Positions 1 to 10,821 of a stretch of DNA of 64,000 bases are shown here, piece after piece. Positions within the stretch are counted from its first letter, which is position 1, and every line of letters begins with the position of its first letter. Below the pieces are notes generated by a model that was not told the origin of the DNA, did not search any database, and saw nothing but the letters and a program-made list of their open reading frames with translations. Source of the DNA: Carya illinoinensis (Eukaryota > Streptophyta > Magnoliopsida > Fagales > Juglandaceae); the NCBI RefSeq assembly GCF_018687715.1, contig NC_056755.1:38249501-38313500 (forward strand). Direction: 5' to 3'. A program made the position numbers and the translations under genes.

Positions 1-7
1 AGATTAC

Positions 8-3000
8 CTGTGCATCAAACCAGCGACCCTGTCGAAGCCATATGGTGACTAAAGCAAGCAAGATCCTAGGAGGAGTCAAGTAATTTATTGCCTTCCCTGT
101 TCCCTTTACGACCCTCATCCTCGGAACTAAAGTTCTAGCAACTGTTTCAGGAAGCTCACAGATTATGTTAAACATCTGCTTATTCTGTACAGTCGAGCCA
201 CTGCGAACCATAGAAGCCACAGACAGTATATAAGGTTAGCACAATATCAATAGATGGAAGAGCAGAAGCAACCTTTGAATCTAAAATTAAGTATACAAAT
301 TTAATTAGAAAATAGACGTGGATACTACTAAATGTTGAGGCCCGTTAGAATGACATCGGAGAGGAAACTGAAAGGACTTATAAGCATTGGAAAAGGTAGG
401 GATGCTTCTTGTGCACCTCAGGAGCAGATCTGTAAGAACCATGCCTGGAGATGCTGTGTGCACCCCAACTTTAGATCGCTTGCACTCTTTCAAAAGGGAT
501 GCTTGAAGCTGCCGAAGACCACACTTTGTTGACCCATAACTGCAAGTCAAAGGACATAAACTAATAAATATCAACACCAACCATGAAAACTTGAAATGGT
601 TTAACTTCCACTAGTCACTGAAAAATAATTTGCAAAATCTAGGAGAAAATTCTCAACCACTGCACGCTACAGAATAAGCTCAGTTCTGAGTGAAATAAAA
701 TACGAAAGAACTTACACAGCTGTAAGAGGGGTACTGGATCCCCCAGAGCCTGCACCATCCATGTTAAAAATGTGGCCCCCCTTATCCTGATTCTTCATCA
801 CTTGCATGGCTTCTCGAGTGCACAGAAGAGACCCAACCAGGTTTGTTGAGACAATCTAGCATCAGTTGGAGAGAGACAAGGAAAATCAATTCAAGCTCTA
901 AGGTAAAACATCTCTTACCAGAACGGGTAAACTATTGTGACTGTTGGTAGGAAAACTAGGCAAAGTATACAAGATAGATTCTCAATAAGAAGTTGGAACC
1001 ATAACATTTAGAGGCAAGCAAATGATCCATGTCTTCCACTCACACACAAGCATCCGTGTGCACCCTTGGGAGTTGGGGGTTAAAGATAATTCTCAACATT
1101 TATTCATGTATAGCAGTTTAAAGCTTGGCTAACAACTAGTAGTCATTCAAACAACGAAAACTAGCGATGTTTAAAATCAAGTTCTCTATCATTAAAGAGG
1201 CGATTCAATACCATAACTCCTATTACTTTCAAAGAGCTTGCTAGGTTGCTGAAAGGAGATCCTGTTCACTTAAATACAGCTACATAATACAGGAGAAAGT
1301 GAAACTTCTCAAATACCAGAACTCCTGTTTTTTGATAGGTAATACCAGAACCTATTAAAAAAATTACTAACAAATTCATATATGAATACCTGTTTAATAT
1401 CTTCATCAGAAAACTCCAGCAATGGTCTAAAACCTTTATTTGTGCCAGCATTGTTTATCTGCCAAATAGTACAAGTACAAATTGGAATATATAAGTAATT
1501 GATAGAACGGTAAAGGGTACAAGAAATGCCACATTACATCTATAAAAAAAAAAAATCTACTTAACAAGGAATACACAGGAATTGTGCTGGCATATGATAA
1601 AGACAAGGACAAATGATAGGCAGTATTGTCAGAGGCAATAATGAAAGATAGGCAGTATTATCAAATCATCATCACCATTTCCACAAAATGCAGGAACCTT
1701 ATCATAATAAGATGTCCATATCCAATTAAGTGGCTTCTCATAACTGTAGTTTGTAGTTCAATGAAAAACAAAGTATCATTTCATACCACTTTTCATCTCA
1801 TTCAAGTCTGGTATCATGACTACATGGGAGATGGTTCCAAAAAGCATGAGTTTTGAGACAGAATAAAGATAACCATCTGATAATTGAGAGCCAAAACTCT
1901 AATGCCATGAGAAGTTTCGGTGTTTTAAGGTTTGAACCAATAATCTTTTGCAAAACCAACAATAAAATGGATGTATAAACTAGTGAAGTGAAATGAAAAT
2001 GCATAATATTAATAAAATGCTACTGCTACATCTGTCTTCTGCAACAATAGCTGCTAGTGACTGGTTAGCAACAAGCATCAATTGAAAAAGGTTACTTACT
2101 CACCCAAATGTTGATTAAACCCAGTTCATGGAGAGCAAATTCTGCCAAATTCTGCACATCATCGGGTTCACAAACATTACATGCAATGCCTACCACTTTT
2201 GCATGTTGCAGCTTTCTCCTGGACGAGTCACTTGCTGCGGCCATGCATTCCTTTAGGTTCTCCTCAAGCTCTTTGACAGTCATATCGACAGACTCAGGGC
2301 TGCCATCACAAGATCCATGAATGGAAGTGGCCTTTGTTAGTGATAACAATGTTGGAATTAAAGGTGCATTATATAATAAAACCAATATCCTAGTTCTGAA
2401 TACCACCTGCGAGAAGCAACAACCACGCGATCTCCTGAAAGAAGAAATTCACGAGCAAGAGCTTTTCCCAGTCCCCTTGTGCTGTACCAGACATTTAAAA
2501 CATACAAAATCATAGACTTGTTATTTTTTCATTAGTGATAAGCAACTGGTAGCCCATCTGACCAAATTGTAATCACACCACCCTATTATATTGTCCCAAG
2601 CCACAGGATCAGGTGATTTATTAGTTGGGAGAAGGAAACATCTACTCATACATTTTAAAGCATTAACATCAGATTAAATATAACATAGGTTTCAATCTCT
2701 AACTTCTTGACAAAGGAATACAATGACAAAAGTTCATGATAACACATCATTGTTGAGCCATACCCCTTCACACCAACATCGAGTGCACAAATGAATAATG
2801 GCATACAAGGACAAGCTTTGGGAAGGGACCGGGTAAGGCATTAAGCATTTATTATAGGATACTCCATTTAATCAAGCCCCTTGCGTCCCCCTGCACGTGG
2901 CGCGGCGGGGGGGGGGGGGGGGGGGGGAGGAGAGAGAGAGTACCTTCCAGTTATGACAACATTACGTGGACCAGCACGACAATGTTCCTCTAGAACCATA

Positions 3001-4534
3001 TTAGCTCCTATCATGGTTCCAGTAATAATTCCTCCAAGCCAGCTATACCAAATCAAAGTGTCCATCTGACTGTCTCCACCTTCACAAAATTACACACAAC
3101 TCAATTCTTGTACATGGAACATCTACAGATGCTCACCTTATATTAATGCATGCATTCTTAATCAGAATGTATGTTCGCTAACCTGACAACTGAAATCCAG
3201 TTGCAAGTATTGCTCCCGTGCTCATCATGGTTACCATATACCTTCCAATTTGGATAGCAACCTACGAGAGAGGAGGGGGGTGGGTGGTTAGTGTTAGAGT
3301 TGAACATATAATCACCATCGGCCATCAGGGAAAGGCCATATAACTAATTCATCAGCAAATAAAATCACTTATTGACCAAAAACTTAATAAATAAACAAAG
3401 CAACCAAACAAGCCGCTCGGTAAGTTTTACATCCGCTGCTTTTTTTTTTGGCAGCCGATATAATTTCTTCACCTCATCTACGGCTTGATTTTTTTCTTTT
3501 TCCTTTTTTTCCCAAGCACATGTACGCTTTGATTGCCATGCAAAACCAGTTGGCTATTACACTAACGAGCAAGTCCTTTCGGTCGGGGAAATAAAACTTT
3601 CCACACAAATTTGTGTATTTCACTAACACAAGTTAATCAAATTTACAAGTTACTTCGTAACAACTCAGTAAATTTAAACAGGAAAGGGATAACAACAAAA
3701 AAATAACATTCTGATTCTTAAGATTTCACTCCCTTTTTGTTCCCAATAAAGTAAAGTCTACCTTTGGTAAGTCCAGTCTCTCTTTAATTATTACCGCCAG
3801 AAATGAGAAAAGTTTCACAAAACTCACAAATTCTATATTTAATTATTAGTAAAATAGAAACGATCTTTTGAGTCATGTGAGTTTTGTTGTTCAAAAGGCT
3901 GAATAGCCGAGCAAAGAAAAGCATTAAAGTTAGGCGCCATTAAGTGGGAAAGTTTCGTTTTTCAAGTCGCAAGTAATGAAGTTTGAGGACTTGCAGTTAG
4001 AATAAGTTTGCTATTCTTCAACATTTTCATAGCAACCAACAGACCGGAAACTCAATTTAAAATAAAAACTCGGAAAATTGCCAACTTTCAAATATCATCT
4101 CACCAAATAAAAGAAGAATTTTAAAATAAAGATAACATAAAGCATATATAACTTACCAAGGAGAGCACCTTCTCCACCGTGGCCACAGCCGTGTTATACT
4201 CATCACCATGAGCCGCACCAAAACCACCCAAAATAGTAGTCTTGAAAGATTTCCAAAACCCAGTTCCGGTTTCGAGCTTACCCTCACTTTCCTTCAAACT
4301 CCGACACTTTCTAGCACTTTTCACCACCCTCTCTTTCTCCTTATCAACTTCTCCCTCCTCCCTCCTAAGAGACCGGCACTGTTTCGAACACATCCCATTA
4401 CCCCGACCAGATTGTCGCAACCCGTACAGGCATAAACCCGGTCGGAGCACGACGGGTTGACAACCCCAGTGGTGGTGCTTGACGCAGTGCTCGAAGCTTT
4501 GTGGGAAAACGTGAAGCCTAGTTACTGTGGCCAT
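8..4534 (-). CDS. NYC1: chlorophyll b reductase NYC1 (partial, 3' end off window)
   Basis: Short-chain dehydrogenase/reductase that converts chlorophyll b to 7-hydroxymethyl chlorophyll a at the thylakoid, the first step of chlorophyll b and light-harvesting-complex breakdown. Nine exons were read on the minus strand: 4534-4157, 3261-3183, 3079-2944, 2481-2407, 2299-2104, 1458-1390, 855-716, 539-417 and 200-8. All junctions are GT-AG, and the phases add up to 463 uninterrupted codons. Visible features: an N-terminal transit-peptide-like region; a charged segment near residues 50-95; two hydrophobic segments (about 128-150 and 155-178); the nucleotide-binding motif TGSTRGLGKA (196-205); INNAG (289-293); and the catalytic YGSTK (Tyr359, Lys363), followed by TASPGMVLT. 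The start at 4534 is the ATG of MATVTRLHVF; an in-frame upstream ATG at 4591 is less likely. The last roughly 60 residues lie beyond position 1. The paralogue NOL lacks this long N-terminal part, so NYC1 is preferred. Confidence 0.93.
2907..2940. repeat. G21 homopolymer plus AG tract at a NYC1 splice donor
   Basis: On the plus strand there are 21 G in a row (2907-2927), then AGG and (AG)5 up to 2940. On the NYC1 strand the intron therefore starts GTACTCTCTCTC, and a C21 run begins about 16 bases after the donor at 2943. Confidence 0.9.
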
Positions 4535-6457
4535 GGCTACTGTAAACTGAAAATAACCGATCGATAGTTCATATAACAGCAAGCGTTCCAATATTTTGTG
4601 GGATGTCTTCGATATTTATTATGTATTGTACAGTAGATTTTCCTTTTTCTTGGGATAAAATTAGAAAAACAAATAAGGATAATAAAATAGCAGAGAGAGA
4701 GAGAGAGATTCGGAGGAGATCTGGAGGAAGGAGAAGAAGAGAGGACTGTGATGACCACACGCTAAACCAACCTCATCACTATGTGTAATGACTGACACGT
4801 AGCATTGTAATTTGTGGGTCTCTCACTCTCTAAGGTCTTCGCGCCGCTTTGTTCTGGTATGGTCGGGCCGTTGGCTCGACACTTTCGAAACTTGCTATAG
4901 TTAATGCTGTCATGAAAAAGAATTTGACAGCGATTAGTGGGTAATAAGAAAATAATTATCTTCAAATTTTATATTAAATTAAGTAATTTTATTAAATCAA
5001 AATTGATGTCTAATAAAATGTCATGTTCACATGGTTTTATTATAAAATAAATTATAAAAGAATTGTAATTGTATTATTTAGTAATCTGCTTATTCTTTCA
5101 TCCCAATTTAATAATTATAAGCTTATTCTTTAATCCCAATTTAATTCATTGATTAATAGGATATTTACTTATCGCGTTCCTAATGAAAAAAACTTTAAAA
5201 AAAAATGATTTAGCCACGTAAAATTAAAAAAAATATTTTATATAAATTGATATAGTTTTATATGATATATTAAATTTTAAAGTTATTTTTATTGTAACAT
5301 ACCATGTAAAGTTTTATCAATTTATAAATTTATTTTTATAAAATCTATATGTAATTGTGTCAATTTCTTTTATTGGGCCTGATGTGATATTAATATGGTG
5401 TATCAGTTTTCTTGTTAAGGTTGGGATTGGGTGTTGAAATATGTAGTAAAAAAATATGTGAAAAGTAATAATAAAATATTAAATAGTAGTAAAAATAAAT
5501 AAATAGTAAAAAAATTAAGTAAAAAATAATAATAAAATAATAAATAATAATAAAATATGTTGAGAAGTATTGAACTAATAATCTCAACACCCAAAATAAT
5601 CAATCTCGTACATTCCTCGTGGGAGAGGAGACCGTTAGCCTTAGGTTTAAACTTTAAACTAAGACATTCTTTTAACGTTGAAATTAACGAAAGATGAATC
5701 TTTTAGGTATATATAGATAAATTATATAAAAATAAATTTATAAGTTGATGTAACTTAATATGACGTAGTATGTAAGATTGTAAAGTTGATTTTATACAAT
5801 TAGATTGTAAAACTATTTTTATTATATAAACTCATAAAGCAAATCTAACATATCACATAAAATCACGTTAATTTATAAATTTACTTTGTATAATTTTTTT
5901 ATAACTGTAATAGTTATCATTTTTCATCAGTTTTTATACGGGAACTATGGGGATGGCAATATATATAATACGATAATACGTTGTGTCATCCACCTGTAAT
6001 GGAGGTTTGGACCCAGAAGAAGTTCATTTCCTTGTAGTCATGCATGCATGAGTGGAGTTTGATTAATAATCATAGCAAGCAACCTTTGCGTCCACGCACT
6101 GCAACGTATGTAAGTGTTTGAGAGATTGTGTTACGTGTCAAAAATGAAACTTGATGAAGTTACGTTGATTGTTGGAGGTGATCACGTAAAGAAGAGGACT
6201 AGTGGGCGTGCATGGAGTTGCATGTTTGGAGGATTGTGGTTGCTGCGTGTACAATTATCCAACTGCAAGCATACCTACCCTTTTGAGTTCTACACCGTCT
6301 TACTCTCGCAATCACTAAGCACCGTAGAACTACCACACGCACTCTCTCATCTCTTTGTGCACCGCGCGCCGCGCGCACAACGTACCCAACCAAGCACGGC
6401 ACAATCTTGCCATCCTTTGTACCGTCCCAGCCTAACCATGCTATTAGATGTATATCA
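4535..6457. other. NYC1 upstream region, no gene seen
   Basis: This stretch holds the 5' UTR and promoter side of NYC1. A (CT)n tract (on the gene strand) lies at 4690-4708. ACGT cores of ABRE/G-box type occur near 4796 and 5215, but single cores are weak evidence. From 4960 to 5990 the DNA is very AT-rich, with simple TAA/TAAA-like repeats (5465-5560) and no coding signal on either strand. Confidence 0.6.
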
Positions 6458-7508
6458 AACTACAATAGAAGTCATTTTTTTTTGTGTTCGCCGGATCTAT
6501 GACCTTGGAACGCCACAACAGCTTAATTGCGGCGATTATTTAGTCTCATGACTTAATTGGCAACTGTTTAAGTTTCTGAATTACTCTATTTAATTAGGAG
6601 TTTTAATACATGTCGCAAATACTCAACTATTATCAGCGCTAACAATCGTGGCAATTAGTTGCAAAATATGTCTCAAATAAGTCATTAGGTTGGTCCATGA
6701 ATCGCCCAAGATAATCATTTTGCGGCAATTTAGACCCTTAAAAAAAACTATAGCCTGCGGTTATTTAATGACATAAAAAAAAAAAATTTGCTTCCAACTA
6801 TATCGCTGCTATAATATTTCTGGGTATTTAATTAGTGGCAATTATTTCTAAAGAGTTCGCAAATAAAGCCTTCAATCTTGTAGATATTCCTTTTGCGGCT
6901 GTCTATGTAGCTGCAAAATATTACTACTGATGGTTACTGATCGCCACTAATATGAAAATAGCATTGCCCAATATTGTGGCTAGTACTTTGTTGCGGTTGC
7001 TTAAATTCTTCGGAAATAATTGTTTCTAGCGGTTATGTCATGAGGTGAAGCAATGTTTGCGGCAAACCATATTGCCGCATTTAATATTCCCGGTGACTTT
7101 ATTAATGGTGGTAATTAATTTTAAAAGACCTCGCAAATAAGGCCTTAAATCACCCAAATATTCCATTTGTGGCGTAAAAACAGCCGCAGATGATTAGTTC
7201 TGCCGTTTATTGGTCGCTACTAATAGGAAAAACGCACTGCCTAATACTTTTGCTAGTACTTTGTTGCATTGTCTTATTTTCACCGCAATTAAATCTTTTG
7301 GTCATTATAACTCTTTTGTGGTGTACAATCATGGCCATAAACCATATATAACCACGTGCCTGTTTGGTTTTGGCAAATGTTTTCGTGACAATGTTGTTTG
7401 TCATTGAAACTTATTTGTGACAACAAGAAAATATATTACCGGCGATCATTGGGCGCCGCTATTATGCTGTTGCTATGGCAGAACTTATTTGTCGGCAGTT
7501 TTGTAGTG
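6458..7508. mobile_element. CACTA-like non-autonomous element with diverged internal repeats
   Basis: The region is dense in GCGGC/GCCGC and GGCAATT words, as in the subterminal repeats of plant CACTA (En/Spm) elements. A CACTA-type terminus reads TTTTGTAGTG at 7499-7508. A matching degenerate opposite end, AACTACAATAGAAG, starts at 6458. Inside, a block of about 210-270 bp is repeated directly: the words CGCAAATAA, TTGCGGC or TGTGGCG, and TAGTACTTTGTTGC recur near 6855-7000 and 7130-7270, with a partial earlier copy near 6650-6770. There is no transposase ORF. The ends are uncertain because similar sequence continues for about 50 bp past 7508 and no 3 bp target duplication is evident. Confidence 0.4.
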
Positions 7509-8320
7509 CCGGAAATAAAGTCCCGTAATTTTTTTTCTTTTGTTATTATGCGATTATTGTTGTGATTTTGCTTTAAATACCCACGGCAATATCATATAGA
7601 TCACGACATTTTCTATAACAATTCCAATTAAATTTCCAAAAGTTCCTTTCATACTAATTTTGCCAACAATGCATACATTAATCATGATATTGATTAATAA
7701 TCATCATAGCATTGTAATAAGATTAATCATTCATGAAAATGTCACCAAAAACAACCCATTTGTGCTAAGTACAAAAATGTAGCTTCCAAATAGCCACAAG
7801 AAATATATATATATATATATATATGCATGTATATATACCATGCTAATAATTCTTTCTAACCACATCATGCTGCTCATCATGAAGTCTGTTTGAAGTCCAC
7901 CTTGTCAAGCTTCTCGATGGTGTCTATCAGCCCATGCATCCAGCTGCTTCATGTAATATCCAAAACTAGCATCACGATCTTCTTCATTCCCTCCACATTG
8001 TCCTTTGCATTCTTAAAGGCCTGTGGATATAGGCACGGTAACAGTACTAATATAAATTTCTTGCTGAATATTGACTAATCTTTATTAAAGCCGCATATAT
8101 GATTTGAACTTATACTATTATGGAACCATGCATATATATACCAATACTAATCCCAAACATTGCTTTCACCAATAAAAGTCAAACCATTTATATTTTGTGA
8201 CATAAATTAGGCAACACGCTATAGCATAAAATTAATTTTACTGCATCATTCCTTAATCTAATCCCCCCATAGTAATCGCTACACAGTAAGTACTCAAGTA
8301 AATTTGGTGCAAAACACAAA
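7509..8320. other. spacer with AT microsatellite and an orphan exon-like piece
   Basis: AT-rich DNA with an (AT)n tract at 7807-7824. The only coding-like signal is the minus-strand block 8020-7882, listed separately. Confidence 0.5.
7882..8020 (-). pseudogene. orphan exon-like fragment, unassigned
   Basis: On the minus strand a good acceptor (ATATCCACAG) at 8022-8021 is followed by open reading AFKNAKDNVEGMKKIV. After a one-base frame change it continues as ASFGYYMKQLDAWADRHHRE and then a stop. The two halves look like one protein-coding exon broken by a frameshift. I do not recognise the family, and no neighbouring exons were found. Confidence 0.3.
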
Positions 8321-8540
8321 TGTTAACATGCATTGCTGGCTAGATATTACAAAGCACTTAGTTATTTAGTTCTTTTATGGTTTTAAATATACACATGTAA
8401 TCATGTAATATTTTACTTCTATTTTTTTCAATAGATTCTGTTATAATGTATATAAACAGAATAGTGTAAAGGTGACTTTACCTTTTTTATGAAATTAGAA
8501 TTAATTCCTCTGTTTGCAATCAGAGTCTCTAAACTTTACA
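8321..8540 (+). repeat. 5' LTR of Copia A
   Basis: Matches 14128-14349 along most of its length, for example CACTTAGTTATTTAGTTCTT and AATCAGAGTCTCTAAACTTT. It ends ...TTTACA directly before the primer-binding site. Confidence 0.8.
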
Positions 8541-8808
8541 TGGTATCAGCTTAGGCCTTTCTTTTTTTTTTTTTTTTCTCTCTTTTCGACGGCATCTTCC
8601 TCTAATGCTTCCTCTGTTACTTCTACAGACTCTTCGAATCCGTATTTTCTTTACAATGGAGATCATCCAGGCTCCATCCTGGTTACTCAACCTCTCATGG
8701 GAGAGAAATTACTCCACTCAGTCGAGATCAATGATGATGACGCTACGGGCAAAGAATAAAGTTGGATTTTTTGATGGTTTGATTCAATAACCTATTTCCA
8801 CTGATCCT

Positions 8809-9333
8809 TTGTTTCTTGCTTGGGAGTGCTACAATAACATGATTCTATCTTGGATCTTTAACTCTATTGCTAAGGATATTGCCGTGAGTGTGATTTATGC
8901 TGACACTGCTAATGAGGTATGGTCTGATCTTAAAGAATGCTTTGATCAAGGTAATGGTCCTCGTATCTTTCAATTAGAGAAGGATATTTTTTCTTTATCT
9001 CAATATAATTTGTCTGTTAGTTCCTGCTTTATAAGGATGAAAGGGCTTTGCGATAAATTACAAAATTATTCTCCCATTTCGCATTGTTCTTGTGGAGCTT
9101 TGAAGGTTTTAATTGATTATCAGCAACGTCAATATGTTCTTCATTTTCTTATGGTGCTTCATGAGAGTTTTTCAAGTATTAGAGGTCAAATCTTGCTCAT
9201 GGATCATCTGCCTCCCATTAATAAGGTTTTGTCTCTTATTATACAAAAAGAAAAACAACGACAAGTGAGTCATATGACCATTCCATCTTTGGAATCTTTT
9301 GTTTTGTTTTCCAAGTCCGTGAATAATAATTGA
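8809..9333 (+). pseudogene. Copia A gag (UBN2-type) relic
   Basis: About 175 codons open from inside the first gag helix region (EVWSDLKECFDQGNGPRIFQ) to a stop at 9331. The CCHC zinc knuckle follows after the stop at about 9370-9430 (C-x2-C-G-x3-G-H-x4-C). It is closely related to the gag of Copia D (both contain RGQILLMD), so the two elements belong to one lineage. Confidence 0.75.
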
Positions 9334-9559
9334 GTCCCTTTTGGAAAATCATTAAATCGTAAGGATCGACCTACTTGTTCTCACTGTGGTATGACTGGCC
9401 ATAATGTAGATAAATGTTACAAGCTTCATGGCTATCCACCTAGTTTTCAGATTATGCCTAATTCCTCAGTTGCCTATCTCTGCAGAACAATGTCAACAAC
9501 TGTTGGCATCTATCAATTCTCAATCTCAACATAGTGTTGAACCTAGTTCTAGTCATGTG

Positions 9560-10815
9560 ACTTGAGTGTAATAAAAGAGACTAAAAATTTAAGAAAACAA
9601 AAATCAAATTAGCAATATAAGACAAATCCTTTCTGAAAAGAAATAAACTGAAGAACCAAAACGTAATAATAAAAAAGGTTTGACCAGAATTCAAAGCAGT
9701 GAAGTGTCTAGAATTCTTTACTTGAACTTGATAATTCTATCCATATCAGATTCATTAGATACTCAATTAGATATCGTAGCACCAGACTCTCTAATCGGAA
9801 AATATATCTTTATAACCAATTTGTTCAAATGTAATTCTTAAAAATTACTCTTCTTTTAAAAGCACGGATTGCTATCATATTAGACTTAGATTCAAAGACA
9901 ACAATATACTTAATAGCAATACTGCAGCAGAGAATCACACCAATAAGATTAACAACCAGACTTGAACATAAACACATCAACAATCTCATAGAGAAAGTAT
10001 GACTGAATCTACGAAAAGTATTGGTTGTAAAATTATTCAAATATAAGAAAGACTAATAAGAGATGATAACAAGAATTGTATCAGAAATAAAATTTATTAC
10101 ATGAATCCGATAGAATTGAAATCATCATTATTCAAGCAAATTCATCCCTAACTTCACCAAGAAATTAGCTCCTCATTCGAAAGAAAAATAATTTTTTTCT
10201 AGAAGATCAGTTTTTCCAAACTCTAGCATCCTCTCCACCAAAACAAGAAAGTCTTTTTCTTTTCTCCCCCTTGGCTCTCTATTTTTCTCACTTTTTCATG
10301 AGTTATTCCCAATCATGAAAGAAAATCTCGTGCAAACTCGGGGAGGTAATACTACAAATTTTCATGTGCAAATTGCGGGCCCCTTTTCACTTAGTAAAAG
10401 GCCAAATTAAAAAATGGCTATTTCTGAAATAAATGTAACATATTGAGTTAGCTTTCCAACGCATCCCTAATAGCCTTAATCAGATATCATCAGTGGAAGA
10501 TATGACCATAATAATAACAGATACTCAGAGAGATTGTGGATTCCGAATATTTTTCATTAATTACTCTTTCCTTCCTTATTTATGACTCGAATTTCTTTGA
10601 CTTTGGATGTATGAAATTATACAATGATTGTTCTCTTCTTCCTTATTAACCAGACTTCAGCTTAATCATTTTTAAATTCATTCCTGCAATAAAATTATTA
10701 GACACTAAATCAAAACTTGGCCACTATGAAATTAAAGTTTAAATTGAAAAAATATAATCAAAATGACTAAATAATACATATAATCTAGCAATTAAACTCG
10801 TAAAAACAATGTTCA
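9560..10815. other. foreign insert inside Copia A
   Basis: Between the gag zinc knuckle and the protease region lie about 1.25 kb with no Copia similarity, AT-rich and without a usable ORF. The sequence style (long A/T runs, GAGTTAGCTTTCCAACGCAT near 10445) suggests a solo LTR or a decayed nested element. I could not establish clean ends or a target duplication. Confidence 0.45.
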
Positions 10816-10821
10816 GAGTAC

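Noticed and set aside
4121..4591. Upstream ATG at 4591 for NYC1
   Set aside because: It is in frame, but the extra residues (MERLLLYELS...) do not resemble a transit peptide start. The ATG at 4534 begins the expected MATVTRL-type N-terminus.
6114..6551. 145-codon plus-strand ORF upstream of the CACTA-like field
   Set aside because: No recognisable domain, no splice context, and its end runs into repeat sequence. Chance ORF more likely.
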